This document shows positions 43,832 to 55,330 of a stretch of DNA of 64,000 nt, one piece after another. Every line of letters starts with the position of its first letter. Positions within the stretch are counted from its first letter, which is position 1. The stretch is from Ferrimonas marina (GTDB taxonomy: Bacteria; Pseudomonadota; Gammaproteobacteria; Enterobacterales; Shewanellaceae), in the NCBI RefSeq assembly GCF_900129905.1, contig NZ_FQXG01000001.1, forward strand, positions 310,001 through 374,000. Reading direction: 5' to 3'. A model generated the notes under the pieces. That model saw nothing but the letters and a program-made list of their open reading frames with translations, had not been told where the DNA came from and did not search any database. Position numbers and translations under genes: made by a program.

Positions 43832-44155
43832 ATGGCGTTGATCCATTGCGCGGCGTGCGGGAAGCGTATTTCCAGCAAGGCCCCCCATTGTCCCCATTGT
43901 CAGCACAGCCTGTCGTCCGATCCTGAGGCGGTGGAGCGTGCCCAGCGGATCCGCAATATCCGTAACGAACAAAAGCTGATGAACCACAGCTTCCTGGCGC
44001 TGTTTCTCTTCGTCGGTGGCTTTGCCATCTGGTGGTGGGGCGGCGAAGCCAACGAGAACTGGCGTCAGCCGGTGGGCGTGGGCTCCATGGTGCTCGGCTT
44101 CTTAGGCTACCTGGTGACCCGGGCCCGGATCATCCTCAGTCGGAGGCAGCGCTGA
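43832..44155 (+). CDS. Zinc-ribbon membrane protein
   Basis: Encodes 107 residues from ATG 43832 (GGAG 6 bases before). An N-terminal zinc ribbon (CAACGKRISSKAPHCPHCQ) has two CxxC pairs. Two membrane helices follow (about 54-70 and 83-97). The C terminus is Arg-rich. Function unknown. Its TGA overlaps the ATG of the next gene. Confidence 0.75.
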   Translation: MALIHCAACGKRISSKAPHCPHCQHSLSSDPEAVERAQRIRNIRNEQKLMNHSFLALFLFVGGFAIWWWGGEANENWRQPVGVGSMVLGFLGYLVTRARIILSRRQR

Positions 44156-44427
44156 TGGAATGGCAACAGATGATCGACAGCCTCACTCCCGAGTTGGTGG
44201 AGCGGCTGCAGTACGGCGTGGAAACCGGCAAATGGCCCGATGGTACGCCGTTGACCGATGAGCAGCGCGACAGCGCCATGCAGGCAGTGATGTTGTGGCA
44301 GGCCCGCCATGATGACCAACACCAGCACCTCACCGTGGGCAGCGGCGGCCAGCTTAACCAACTGTCCAAGGCGGAGCTCAAGCGCCAGTTTGTCGAAGAG
44401 CCCATTACCCGATTGAAGCCGGAGTAA
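44155..44427 (+). CDS. DUF1315 family protein (YeaC-like)
   Basis: Encodes 90 residues from ATG 44155 (overlapping the upstream stop as TGATG). DSLTPELVERLQYGVETGKW and QAVMLWQARHDDQH match E. coli YeaC at most positions I recall. Function unknown. The two genes are translationally coupled and end at a terminator. Confidence 0.88.
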   Translation: MEWQQMIDSLTPELVERLQYGVETGKWPDGTPLTDEQRDSAMQAVMLWQARHDDQHQHLTVGSGGQLNQLSKAELKRQFVEEPITRLKPE

Positions 44428-44442
44428 ACGGACAGAATCAAA

Positions 44443-44466
44443 AAAAGCGCCCTAAGGGGCGCTTTT
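44443..44466 (+). terminator. Intrinsic terminator after the DUF1315 gene
   Basis: AAAAGCGCCC, TAA, GGGGCGCTTTT. 16 bases after the stop. Confidence 0.85.
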
Positions 44467-44469
44467 CTC

Positions 44470-44825
44470 GTCTTATTTAAGTTTACGGTTGATATAAGCT
44501 TGCCGTCTTAACTCTTTGATAATGACTTTGCCGGGTTGCCGGCAGCAACCAATGGGGCGTCCCGCCCCCTTGGAACCCCCGCTTGCCTCCGGCCGTCGCT
44601 TTTCCTCACTCTCATGGCCAAAGTCTGCGGCTCTGGCTTGAGTCGACATCCCTGTCTCCGCAAGCCACTCAGGCCATCCTGGCCTTCGACCTTATCTTTG
44701 ACCACTTCGCTCGGGCGACTCCAAGTCGGCGAAGAGCTGGCGGGTCACATATTGCCAGTGTCTTAAAAGAGCTACGGAGGTGCCCTTAGCAACTCTAGAG
44801 GGGACTTTTGCTATCTGAACCGGGG
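44470..44825. repeat. Non-coding stretch, possible dispersed repeat element
   Basis: About 350 bases between the DUF1315 terminator and ansA. It holds compact hairpins (GGTTGC with GCAACC near 44535-44551; GGGGCG with CGCCCC near 44554-44568). Frames on both strands are low-complexity and lack ribosome sites. It reminds me of multi-copy intergenic elements in related genomes; that is memory, not shown here. Confidence 0.35.
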
Positions 44826-45836
44826 CTACTGGCTTAATTCGCCGCGCAGGGATTGCTGCATCAGGGCCTGGCGCTCGGCAAAGCTCAATGGCTGGGACAG
44901 TAAGAAGTGCAGCTTGGTTAGCGCCGCTTCGGTGGTCATATCAAAGCCGGAGATAACGCCGCTGCGGGACAGGGCGTTGCCGGTGGCGTAGCCGGCCATG
45001 TTGACCTTGCCCTGCAGGCACTGGGTCAGGTTAACCACCAGGATCTCCCGTTGCTGCGCTTGTGCCAGCAGATTGAGTAGATCCGCCCGCTCCGGTGCGT
45101 TACCGACGCCGTAGGAGAGCAGGATCAGTGCCCGTACCGGCTGTTGCAGCAGATTGGCGATGACCTCGGTGCTGATCCCAGGGTAGAGGGTGACCACACC
45201 GATCGCCTGGGGGGTGATCGGGTGTACCGTCAGCGGGGTGTTTTCGTCACTGGGCAGGGCCGGGTGACCGGGGCGGATCTCGATGCCTGCTTCCAGCAGC
45301 GGCGGCAGATTGGGGCTGTCGAAGGCGGCGAAGCCGTCGGCGTGCACCTTGGTGGCACGGTTGCCCCGCAGCAGCACGTTGTTGAAGAACAGGCACACCT
45401 CGGGGATCGGGTAGTTGGCCGCCAGGTACAGGGCATTGAGCAGGTTTTGCTGACCGTCGCTGCGCAGCTGCGCCAGCGGGATCTGTGACCCTGTGACGAT
45501 CACCGGCTTGTTCAGTCCTTCCAGCATAAAGGAGAGCGCCGAGGCGGTGAACGCCATGGTGTCGGTACCGTGCAGGATCACGAAGCCATCGAACTGGTCG
45601 TAATGGGCCTGGATGTCGTCGGCGATCAGCTGCCAGTCGTCCGGGCTCATGTTGGAGGAGTCGATCAGGGCGTCGTACTCGTGGATCTCAAACGCCGGCA
45701 TCTCCTGGCGCTGAAACTCAGGATTGGCCTTGACGCTTTCGGTCAGGAAGCCGGCGACCGGGGCGTAGCCCTGTTCGGTTCGCTGCATACCGATGGTGCC
45801 GCCGGTGTAGGCGACGTAGATGCGTTTGCGCGGCAT
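44826..45836 (-). CDS. ansA: L-asparaginase I (cytoplasmic type)
   Basis: Encodes 336 residues from ATG 45836 (MPRKRIYVAYTGGTIGM). Hydrolyses asparagine to aspartate and ammonia. Nucleophile Thr14 is in YTGGTIGM and the second catalytic motif is VILHGTDTMAFTASAL. Also SQIPLAQLRSDGQQNLLNAL. No signal peptide, so the cytoplasmic type-I enzyme. It lies 84 bases downstream of the sppA terminator region on the opposite side, without other partners. Confidence 0.93.
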   Translation of the reverse strand: MPRKRIYVAYTGGTIGMQRTEQGYAPVAGFLTESVKANPEFQRQEMPAFEIHEYDALIDSSNMSPDDWQLIADDIQAHYDQFDGFVILHGTDTMAFTASALSFMLEGLNKPVIVTGSQIPLAQLRSDGQQNLLNALYLAANYPIPEVCLFFNNVLLRGNRATKVHADGFAAFDSPNLPPLLEAGIEIRPGHPALPSDENTPLTVHPITPQAIGVVTLYPGISTEVIANLLQQPVRALILLSYGVGNAPERADLLNLLAQAQQREILVVNLTQCLQGKVNMAGYATGNALSRSGVISGFDMTTEAALTKLHFLLSQPLSFAERQALMQQSLRGELSQ

Positions 45837-45886
45837 GGTATAGCCCAAAGGATTGAAGATGCCGGGATTATAGCGGTGAATGGGGG

Positions 45887-45914
45887 AAAAGAAAGCCCGG
45901 CGGATGCCGGGCTT
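45887..45914 (-). terminator. Intrinsic terminator of sppA
   Basis: On minus: AAGCCCGGC, ATCC, GCCGGGCTT then TCTTTT. Seven bases after the sppA stop. Confidence 0.85.
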
Positions 45915-45920
45915 GTGAGG

Positions 45921-47753
45921 TTAGAGTTCGCTGCCGCACTCGAGGCAGAGCAGGTAGAGATGCTGGGGATCATCCAGGGTCAGCTGCTGCTTCAGTGGCG
46001 CCAGGAACTGGTGCGCCAGTTTGCTCCAGCTGGCGTTGTGGCTCTGCGGCAACCAGGCCTGGGCTTCACCCAGCAACTGCTGGATAAACTCCTGCTCCGG
46101 GCTCAGGGTGGGGCCGATGATGCGCTGCTGGAAATCATCCAGTTGCGCCAGGGCAGCGGCTGTCTCCACGGCCTGATCCAGATCGCCCAGTTCATCTACC
46201 AGGCCGATACCCAGCGCCGCCTGGCCACTCCAGACCCGGCCCTGGGCGATGTTATCCACCTCGTCGACGCTGAGGCCACGAGCCTCCGCTACCAGCTCGA
46301 TGAAATCGCGGTAGCCCTTGTCCATGTTCAGCTGCAGGATCCGCTTGAAGCCATCGGGCAGGGGGCGCAGCACGCTCAGGCCGGCCATTTCGGTGGTAGC
46401 GACGCCGTCAACGGAGACACCGATGGCGTCCGCCGCGTCCTCAAAGGTGGTGATCAGGCTGATGATGCCGATGGAGCCGGTAATGGTGTTGGGCTGGGCG
46501 TAGATATGATCGGCATTGGCCGCGATCCAGTAGCCACCGGAGGCTGCTACGCTGCCCATGGAGGCCACCACAGGTTTACCGGCCTGCTGCAGGGCCACCA
46601 CTTCCTGGCGGATCTGCTCAGAGGCGTAGGCGCTGCCGCCGCCGCTGTCGATGCGCAGCACCACGGCTTTCACGTTGTCGTCCTGACGGGCTTCGCGCAG
46701 CAGTCGGGCAGTGCTGACGCCACCGATGGTGCCGGCAGGCTGTTCGCCATTGAGGATGGTGCCCTTGGCGACGATGATGGCCACCTGCTGATCGCCGTTG
46801 GGCGGCAGGGTGGGGCGAACATGGCCCAGGTAGCCATTGAGGCCAATCGCCTTCAGTTCATGTTCTTCACCCTTGCGGTGACCAAACTGGTCAAACAGGG
46901 CCTGGCGCATCTCGATGTCAGTGGCCAGGCTGTCCACCAGGCCGCCGGCCAGGGCCAGCTTGGCAAAATCACCGTCTTGCTGTTCCAGCACTACGGCCAA
47001 TTGATCCAAATCCAGGTTCAGTGCGGCCGGGTCCAGGGTGCGGTTGGCGCTGACCTTGGCGACGTAGCTGCTCCACAGATCATCCAGCACCGCCTGGTTG
47101 GCTTCCTTGGCCTCGTCGGACATGCTGTCGCGGGTGTAGGACTCGGCGAAGGACTTGTACTTGCCAACCCGGAACAGGTGGGTTTTGACCTTCAGCTTCT
47201 CCAGCACCTCTTTGTAATAGAGGCGGTAGATCCCCATCCCCTCGATGGCCACCATGCCGCCGGGGTTGAGCTGGATCTCGTCGGCGAAGCTGGCCAGGAA
47301 GTAGTTGCGCTGGTCCAGGTAGCCCGCCTGCATCAGTACTGGCTTGCCGCTCTCTTTAAACTGCTCAATCGCCTTGCCGATGTCGTCCAGCTTGGCCATC
47401 CCTGCTTGCAGCGAGCCGGGCTTGAGCACCAGACCGGCGATGCGGTCATCCTCACCGGCCTCGCGGATCGCCAGCAGGATGTCGGCCAGCAGGATCTCAC
47501 GGGGGGCATCACTGCTTTGGGTGATCATCTCCAACGGATCTTGATGGCGCTTCTGTTCGACCACGATGCCATCGAGGTTGAGCACCAGCGCAGAGCCTGG
47601 CTCCAGCTCCACGGTGTCGTCCTGGCTCAGACCCACCAGCAACAGGCCGAGCAGGCCAAAGAACACCAGGTTGACGATGATCTTGCGCAGGGTGTTGAAG
47701 ACCGAGCCGAGTAAGCGGAAAAAGCGCCCAATCAGAGAGGGTTGTTTTGACAT
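45921..47753 (-). CDS. sppA: Signal peptide peptidase SppA, 67-kDa type
   Basis: Encodes 610 residues; E. coli SppA has 618. An inner-membrane serine protease that digests cleaved signal peptides in the periplasm. An N-terminal anchor (about 23-43) is followed by two related protease repeats. Catalytic Lys sits in FRVGKYKSFAESYTRD in the first half; nucleophile Ser is in VASMGSVAASGGYW in the second, after RIDSGGGSAYASEQ. Complete. Confidence 0.95.
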   Translation of the reverse strand: MSKQPSLIGRFFRLLGSVFNTLRKIIVNLVFFGLLGLLLVGLSQDDTVELEPGSALVLNLDGIVVEQKRHQDPLEMITQSSDAPREILLADILLAIREAGEDDRIAGLVLKPGSLQAGMAKLDDIGKAIEQFKESGKPVLMQAGYLDQRNYFLASFADEIQLNPGGMVAIEGMGIYRLYYKEVLEKLKVKTHLFRVGKYKSFAESYTRDSMSDEAKEANQAVLDDLWSSYVAKVSANRTLDPAALNLDLDQLAVVLEQQDGDFAKLALAGGLVDSLATDIEMRQALFDQFGHRKGEEHELKAIGLNGYLGHVRPTLPPNGDQQVAIIVAKGTILNGEQPAGTIGGVSTARLLREARQDDNVKAVVLRIDSGGGSAYASEQIRQEVVALQQAGKPVVASMGSVAASGGYWIAANADHIYAQPNTITGSIGIISLITTFEDAADAIGVSVDGVATTEMAGLSVLRPLPDGFKRILQLNMDKGYRDFIELVAEARGLSVDEVDNIAQGRVWSGQAALGIGLVDELGDLDQAVETAAALAQLDDFQQRIIGPTLSPEQEFIQQLLGEAQAWLPQSHNASWSKLAHQFLAPLKQQLTLDDPQHLYLLCLECGSEL

Positions 47754-47903
47754 AAGTGTCCATCCAAAAAGGGTATCTTCTCTATGCTATCCCAACCGGC
47801 CGCCAACCGGGAGTGGGAATTGTAACGCTTTATATTGGTTGATGACTTGAGCTTCTAAGAGCCTCGCTATAGTCTAGAACAAAGGTTTTAAACAGGTGTT
47901 TAA

Positions 47904-49931
<2,028 letters not shown>

Positions 49932-49967
49932 TCCGCTGAGTTGAAACACACTGCGGTGCAATACAAG

Positions 49968-49994
49968 GAGGCTGGTGAAAACCGGCCTCTTTTT
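49968..49994 (+). terminator. Intrinsic terminator after fadH
   Basis: GAGGCTGGT, GAAA, ACCGGCCTC then TTTTT. One G-T wobble in the stem. Confidence 0.85.
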
Positions 49995-50083
49995 CTATGG
50001 TGAAGGCATTAACGTCAGGGGTTTGCCAAGCCATTAAACCCTGTCCAAACCCTTATCTAGCCATCTGAACATGGAGCCCTGCC

Positions 50084-50542
50084 ATGGCCGACCAACCGGA
50101 GTGCACCCTCAATCCCTACTTGGTGGTGTCCGATGCAAGCGCCGCCATCGACTACTACCAGCGCCACTTCGGCGCCAAATTGGTGCTGTCGATGCCGATG
50201 CCCGACGGCAAGATGGGCCACGCCGAGCTGCAGCTGGGCAACAGTCTGTTGATGCTGGCGGACGAGTTTCCCGACATGGGCTTTCATGGTCCCCACCATT
50301 ACCAGGGAAGCCCGGTGTCGTTCTGCTTATATGTCGAAGATGCCGATGCGGTGGTGGAGGCCGCGGTGGCGGACGGCGCTGAGGTGCAGCGCCCGGTGGC
50401 GGACCAGTTCTATGGCGACCGAGCCGGCACCATCAAGGACCCCTTCGGCCATACCTGGACCATCGCCACCCGCAAGGAGAGTCTGACCGAAGCGCAGATC
50501 CAGCAGCGCTTCGCCGAGTTCCTAGCTAAGCAAGCAGAGTGA
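50084..50542 (+). CDS. PhnB-like VOC family protein
   Basis: Encodes 152 residues. The start TLNPYLVVSDASAAIDYYQR and the ends GTIKDPFGHTWTIATRKE and AQIQQRFAEFLA match PhnB-type glyoxalase-fold proteins (about 140-160 residues). These often lack clear catalytic activity; function unknown. Single gene ahead of a strong shared terminator. Confidence 0.85.
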   Translation: MADQPECTLNPYLVVSDASAAIDYYQRHFGAKLVLSMPMPDGKMGHAELQLGNSLLMLADEFPDMGFHGPHHYQGSPVSFCLYVEDADAVVEAAVADGAEVQRPVADQFYGDRAGTIKDPFGHTWTIATRKESLTEAQIQQRFAEFLAKQAE

Positions 50543-50573
50543 GGAAGCAGGCAGAGTAGGGAAGCAGGCATAT

Positions 50574-50602
50574 AAAAACGGCGCCCGTTAGGCGCCGTTT
50601 TT
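50574..50602. terminator. Shared terminator between the PhnB-like gene and yfaE
   Basis: AAAAACGGCGCC, CGTTA, GGCGCCGTTTTT: a perfect 12-bp stem with A/T tracts on both sides, between convergent genes. Confidence 0.9.
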
Positions 50603-50628
50603 GTTTGATTGAAGAACTACTCAAAGAG

Positions 50629-50865
50629 CTACTCCAATTCTAGATCTGTCACCGGGCGGCAGCAGCAGGGCAGGATCTCCCCGGGCCGGGTGTAGGCCAT
50701 GGGGGCAGTGAGGTAACGTACCTCACCCTGTTTCAGCGTGGTCTTGCAGGCGCCGCAGTAGCCCTGCTTGCACTCGCTGTAGTGCCCGGACAGATGTTGG
50801 AGTAGAGGGGTGCCGTCATCGGGGACGCTGATATGCCGCCCCCGATAACGGACCTGATGGCTCAC
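50629..50865 (-). CDS. yfaE: 2Fe-2S ferredoxin YfaE (ribonucleotide reductase maintenance)
   Basis: Encodes 78 residues. The cysteine pattern [13 protein letters not shown] with a later PCC is a plant-type [2Fe-2S] ferredoxin. In E. coli YfaE supplies electrons to rebuild the diferric-tyrosyl radical of NrdB. It overlaps nrdB by 4 bases, as in other gammaproteobacteria. Last gene of the nrdAB operon. Confidence 0.92.
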   Translation of the reverse strand: MSHQVRYRGRHISVPDDGTPLLQHLSGHYSECKQGYCGACKTTLKQGEVRYLTAPMAYTRPGEILPCCCRPVTDLELE

Positions 50866-51998
50866 AGGGTGAACCCGGACAGGTCATCCTCTTTGATCTC
50901 GCTGTCGATCTGGTTGGTCAGGTAGGAGCTGACCTCCACTTCCTGGGGCGCTACCTGTACCGCATCGGATTCCAGCCACTTGCTCATCCAGGGCAGCGGG
51001 TTGGTGCGCTTGTCGAACAGCGGCGCCAGACCGATGCCCGCCATCCGCTCGTTGGTGATGAACTCAACGTAGTCCTCGATGATCTGCTGGTTCAGACCCA
51101 TCATCGAGCCATCCTTGAACAGGTAACCGGCCCAGGCCTTCTCCTGCTCGGCGGCACGGCGGAAGATCTCGATGGACTCGGCGTGACACTCCAGGGCGAT
51201 CTCCGCCATCTCCGGATCATCACGACCGTCGGCCATCAGGTTGATCATGTGTTGAGTGCCCACCAGGTGCAGCTGCTCGTCACGGGCGATCAGGCGGATA
51301 AGCTTGGCGTTACCCTCCATCTTTTCGCGCTCGGCAAAGGCGAAGGAGCAGGCGAAGGAGACGTAGAAGCGCACCGCCTCCAGCACATTGACCGACATCA
51401 GACAGAGGTAGAGCTTCTTCTTCAGGCCACGCAGGGTCAGGTTGACGGTTTCGCCATTGATCTGGTGCTCGCCTTCCCCGAACTGCTGGTACAGCTGGGT
51501 GGCTGCGATCAGGTCGTCGTAGTAGAAGGCGATGTCACCGGCGCGCTTGAGGATCTCCTCGTTGACCACGATGTCGTCAAATACCACACCGGGATCCTTA
51601 ACGATGTTACGGATGATGTGGGTGTAGGAGCGGCTGTGGATGGTCTCGTAGAAGGACCAGGTCTCAATCCAGGTTTCCAGCTCCGGCAGGGACACCAGCG
51701 GCAGCAGCGCCACATTGGGGCTGCGGCCCTGGATGGAGTCCAGCAGGGTCTGGTACTTCAGGTTGGACAGGAAGATGTGCTGCTCGTGTGGCGGCAGGGC
51801 ATTGAAGTCAATGCGATCCTGGGTCACGTCCACCTCTTCCGGGCGCCAGAAGAAGGAGAGCTGCTTCTCGATCAGATCCTCGAAGATGCGATGACGCTGT
51901 TGATCGAAGCGGGCCACGTTAACCGGGTTGCCCAGGAACATCGGCTCCTTCAGCGCGTCGTTGGCAATGCGAGAAAAGGTGCTGTAGTTGTGGTTCAT
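50862..51998 (-). CDS. nrdB: Class Ia ribonucleotide reductase beta subunit
   Basis: Encodes 378 residues. Carries the diiron and tyrosyl-radical site: Asp87 (LLDSIQ), Glu118 and His121 (YETIHSRS), Tyr125 as radical tyrosine (SRSYTHII), and further ligands in the second half ([18 protein letters not shown]). Nine bases downstream of nrdA. Complete and normal length. Confidence 0.97.
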   Translation of the reverse strand: MNHNYSTFSRIANDALKEPMFLGNPVNVARFDQQRHRIFEDLIEKQLSFFWRPEEVDVTQDRIDFNALPPHEQHIFLSNLKYQTLLDSIQGRSPNVALLPLVSLPELETWIETWSFYETIHSRSYTHIIRNIVKDPGVVFDDIVVNEEILKRAGDIAFYYDDLIAATQLYQQFGEGEHQINGETVNLTLRGLKKKLYLCLMSVNVLEAVRFYVSFACSFAFAEREKMEGNAKLIRLIARDEQLHLVGTQHMINLMADGRDDPEMAEIALECHAESIEIFRRAAEQEKAWAGYLFKDGSMMGLNQQIIEDYVEFITNERMAGIGLAPLFDKRTNPLPWMSKWLESDAVQVAPQEVEVSSYLTNQIDSEIKEDDLSGFTL

Positions 51999-52007
51999 GA
52001 TGCTTCC

Positions 52008-54290
52008 TTAGATCTTGCAGGCGCCACCGGCGCAGTCGTCGTCGGCAGAGTTGGCTTTGCTGGTCTGGGCGTCGGACTGACCGTCGCGGGTGTTCTGGTA
52101 GTACAGGGTCTTGAGACCGTACTTGTAGGCCAGCAGCAGATCGGTCATCAGCACCTTGAGCGGCATCTTATTGCCCTCGAAGCGACCGGGGTCGTAGTTG
52201 GTGTTGGCGGAGATCGCCTGGTCGACGAACTTCTGCATCAGGCCCACCAGCTGCAGGTAGCCGGTGTTGCTGGGGATGTCCCACAACAGCTCGTACTGCT
52301 CTGCCAGGGTATCGATGCCCGGTACCACCTGTTTCATCACCCCATCCTTGGAGCCCTTCACGCTCACCAGGCCACGGGGCGGCTCGATGCCGTTGGTGGC
52401 GTTGGAGATCTGGCTGGAGGTCTCGGACGGCATCAGCGCCGACAGGGTGGAGTTACGCAGACCGAACTCACGGATCTCGTGGCGCAGGCCCTCCCAGTCC
52501 AGGTGCAGCGGCTCGTCGCAGATCTCGTCCAACGCCTTCTTGTAGGTGTCGATGGGCAGGATCCCCTGGCTGTAGGTGGTTTCGTTGAACGCCGGGCAGG
52601 CGCCTTTTTCCTTGGCCAGTTGGTTTGACGCCTTGAGCAGGTAGTACTGGATCGCCTCGAAGGTCTTGTGGGTCAGGTTGTTACCACTGCCATCGGAGTA
52701 GCGCTTGCCGTGCTTGGCCAGGTAGTAGGCGAAGTTGATCACGCCGATACCCAGGGTACGGCGGTTCATGGTGCTGATGTGCGCTGCCTTGACCGGGTAG
52801 TCCTGGTAATCCAACAGGCTGTCCAGCGCGCGCACCGCCAGTTCGGCCAGTGACTCCAGCTCGTCCAGGCTGTCGATGGCACCGAGGTTGAACGCGGAGA
52901 GGGTGCACAGGGCAATCTCACCGTTTTCATCTTCCAGGTGATCCAGCGGCTTGGTGGGCAGGGCGATCTCCAGACAGAGGTTGGACTGCTTCACCGGCGC
53001 CACGGACGGGTCGAACGGGCTGTGGGTGTTGCAGTGGTCGACGTTCTGGATGTAGATACGACCGGTGCTGGCGCGTTCCTGCATCAGCAGGGAGAACAGG
53101 GTGATCGCCTTGATCTTGCGCTTACGGATGCTGTCGTCCTGCTCGTACTGTTCGTACAGCTGCTTGAACTTGTCCTGATCGGCAAAGAAGGCGTCGTACA
53201 GGCCGGGTACGTCGGAGGGTGAGAACAGGGTGATGTCACCGCCATCCACCAGGCGCTGGTACAGGGTGTGGTTGAGCTGCACGCCGTAATCCATATGACG
53301 GATACGGTTGGCCTCGGTACCACGGTTGTTCTTCAGTACCAGCAGATCTTCCACCTCCAGGTGCCACAGCGGGTAGAACAGGGTGGCAGCACCACCACGA
53401 ACGCCGCCCTGGGAGCAGGACTTCACCGCGGTCTGGAAGTGCTTGAAGAAGGGCAGCAGGCCGGTGTGGAAGGCTTCACCGCCACGGATCGGGCTGCCCA
53501 GGGCACGGATGTTGCCGCCGTTGATGCCGATGCCGGCGCGCTGGCTGACGTACTTGACGATGGCCGCGGAGGTGGCATTGATGGAGTCCAGGCTGTCGCC
53601 ACACTCGATCAGTACGCAGGAGCTGAACTGACGGGTGGGGGTGCGCACGCCACTCATGATCGGCGTCGGCAGCGAGATCTTGAACTGGGACACCGCGTCG
53701 TAGAAGCGGGTGACGTACTCCAGTCGGGTCTCTTTGGGGTAGTTGGCGAACAGACAGGCGGACACCAGCATGTAGAGGAACTGGGCGCTCTCAAACACCT
53801 CACCGGTCACCCGGTTCTGCACCAGGTACTTGCCCTCGAGCTGCTTCACCGCGGCGTAGGAGAACTTCATGTCCCGCCAGTGGTCGATGTGGCGGTTGAG
53901 GATCTCGAACTCTTCCCGGGTGTAATCCTGCAGCAGGTGCGGATCGTAGCGACCGGCCTCCACCAGCCCGACCACATGATCGTACAGGTGCGGTGGCTTG
54001 AACTGACCGTAGGCCTTCTTCCTCAGATGGAAGATCGCCAGGCGGGCAGCCAGGTACTGGTAATCCGGGGCTTCTTCGGAGATCAGATCGGCCGCGGCCT
54101 TGATGATGGTCTCGTGGATGGCGTTGGTCTCAATGCCATCGTAGAAGTGGATGTGGGCGGCCAGTTCGACCTGGGAGACGGAGACGTTATCCAGGCCGTC
54201 GGCGGCCCAGTAGATAACGCGGTGAATCTTTTCGAGATCAATCGGTTCCTTCCGACCGTCCCGCTTGCTGACAAGTAGGTTGCTGTTCAT
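52008..54290 (-). CDS. nrdA: Class Ia ribonucleotide reductase alpha subunit
   Basis: Encodes 760 residues. Reduces ribonucleoside diphosphates to deoxy forms. An N-terminal ATP-cone (about 6-95) binds the dATP/ATP effector. Active-site residues are in SSCVLIECGD, NLCLEIALPTKPL and CTLSAFNLGAID; radical-transfer tyrosines in LKTLYYQNTRDG; the C-terminal redox cysteines are in DDDCAGGACKI. NrdR boxes lie upstream at 54401-54447. Confidence 0.97.
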   Translation of the reverse strand: MNSNLLVSKRDGRKEPIDLEKIHRVIYWAADGLDNVSVSQVELAAHIHFYDGIETNAIHETIIKAAADLISEEAPDYQYLAARLAIFHLRKKAYGQFKPPHLYDHVVGLVEAGRYDPHLLQDYTREEFEILNRHIDHWRDMKFSYAAVKQLEGKYLVQNRVTGEVFESAQFLYMLVSACLFANYPKETRLEYVTRFYDAVSQFKISLPTPIMSGVRTPTRQFSSCVLIECGDSLDSINATSAAIVKYVSQRAGIGINGGNIRALGSPIRGGEAFHTGLLPFFKHFQTAVKSCSQGGVRGGAATLFYPLWHLEVEDLLVLKNNRGTEANRIRHMDYGVQLNHTLYQRLVDGGDITLFSPSDVPGLYDAFFADQDKFKQLYEQYEQDDSIRKRKIKAITLFSLLMQERASTGRIYIQNVDHCNTHSPFDPSVAPVKQSNLCLEIALPTKPLDHLEDENGEIALCTLSAFNLGAIDSLDELESLAELAVRALDSLLDYQDYPVKAAHISTMNRRTLGIGVINFAYYLAKHGKRYSDGSGNNLTHKTFEAIQYYLLKASNQLAKEKGACPAFNETTYSQGILPIDTYKKALDEICDEPLHLDWEGLRHEIREFGLRNSTLSALMPSETSSQISNATNGIEPPRGLVSVKGSKDGVMKQVVPGIDTLAEQYELLWDIPSNTGYLQLVGLMQKFVDQAISANTNYDPGRFEGNKMPLKVLMTDLLLAYKYGLKTLYYQNTRDGQSDAQTSKANSADDDCAGGACKI

Positions 54291-54400
54291 CGCCTATGCG
54301 CTCTACCTTGTTGGTTCCCTGAGAGATAAATATCGGGTTTGGGCCCCCATCTGGCATTTGCTGCTATACCGGGCCCGCCCAAAAAGCCGCAGATCCTGCG

Positions 54401-54416
54401 ACACTGCATATTCTGG
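54401..54416. promoter_or_regulatory. NrdR box 1 upstream of nrdA
   Basis: ACACTGCATATTCTGG matches the NrdR box ACACWATATMTTGTGT at 12 of 16 positions. It lies 31 bases from box 2, the usual three-turn spacing. Confidence 0.6.
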
Positions 54417-54431
54417 TTTTGTTGTGCGCAA

Positions 54432-54447
54432 ACACTATATGTTGTGT
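54432..54447. promoter_or_regulatory. NrdR box 2 upstream of nrdA
   Basis: ACACTATATGTTGTGT matches the consensus at every position. NrdR represses ribonucleotide reductase genes when dATP is high. The nrdR gene is not in this window. Confidence 0.9.
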
Positions 54448-54516
54448 TGCATTAACGTACCCATACAAGATAGGGCGGTTCGTCGAGGGTTTCAATAGAC
54501 AAAAATGTGGAAAGTG

Positions 54517-54525
54517 TGTGCATAA
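54517..54525 (-). promoter_or_regulatory. DnaA box upstream of nrdA
   Basis: TTATGCACA (minus strand) fits TTATNCACA. A second weak site (TGTGGAAAG, 54506-54514) lies beside it. In E. coli DnaA controls nrdAB through such sites. The rest of 54291-54670 holds no supported gene. Confidence 0.55.
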
Positions 54526-54670
54526 CTTGGGAGCAAGTAGGAAGGTTAGTGGCGCCTTACCGTCAATGGCTTGACGCTATTGACGCCACCAGATTGCAAA
54601 CACTTTTTGGCTTTTTTATTTGTTCGATCCTTTGGTGATCGAGTGCTGTTTTCCTCAACAGTCCAGCGTT

Positions 54671-55330
54671 TTACAGACCCATCAGCGGCATCAGCTCGCT
54701 CGGGCACTGGCACAGATGATCGCCACCCCAGGCCTGGGGTTGATCCTCCGGCCGCAGGTAGCCCCACAGCGCCACCGCACCGGCCATGCCCGCGGCTTGA
54801 GCCGCCTGCATGTCCCGCTCAGCATCGCCGACGTAAAGGATCTGGTTGGGATCCAGCCCGATCGCTTCAGCCCCGGCCATCATCGGCTTGGGGTGAGGCT
54901 TGGGGTGCTCGAAGGTATCGCCGGCGATGCGGCAGCGGGCCCGGTCCAGGCTGGGCCAGAGGTCCAGCAGCGGCTCGGTCAGCCAGCCCGGCTTGTTGGT
55001 GATGATCCCCCAGGGGATCCCGGCACCGTCCAGTCCGCTGATCAGATCCTCCACCCGATGGAAAAGCCGGGTCTCTACCGACAGCGCCTGGCGGTAGGCA
55101 TCCAGCAGGTGGTGGCGCATCGGCAGGATGTCGGTACGGGCCAGGTTGGCGCCCATGACCGCACCCAGCAGGCCGTTGACCCCATGGGAGCTGACCTGGC
55201 TGGCGATGGCCGGGGTCAGTTCCGGATAGCCAAACTGACGGAGCGCCACGTTGGCCGCCGCGCCCATGTCCGGCGCGGTGTCCAGCAAGGTGCCGTCGAG
55301 ATCGAACAGGATCCCCTGGTATTGGCTCAT
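54671..55330 (-). CDS. HAD-family phosphatase, Gph/MupP-like
   Basis: Encodes 219 residues. HAD motifs: LFDLDGTLLDTAP (nucleophile Asp), IITNKPGW, KPHPKP and LYVGDAERDMQAA. It follows ubiG with a 4-base overlap. In Pseudomonas the gene after ubiG is mupP, an N-acetylmuramic-acid-6-phosphate phosphatase of peptidoglycan recycling, and that region also leads to gyrA-serC-hisC-aroA; a phosphoglycolate phosphatase is the other option. Function by position, so the name is left open. Confidence 0.75.
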   Translation of the reverse strand: MSQYQGILFDLDGTLLDTAPDMGAAANVALRQFGYPELTPAIASQVSSHGVNGLLGAVMGANLARTDILPMRHHLLDAYRQALSVETRLFHRVEDLISGLDGAGIPWGIITNKPGWLTEPLLDLWPSLDRARCRIAGDTFEHPKPHPKPMMAGAEAIGLDPNQILYVGDAERDMQAAQAAGMAGAVALWGYLRPEDQPQAWGGDHLCQCPSELMPLMGL

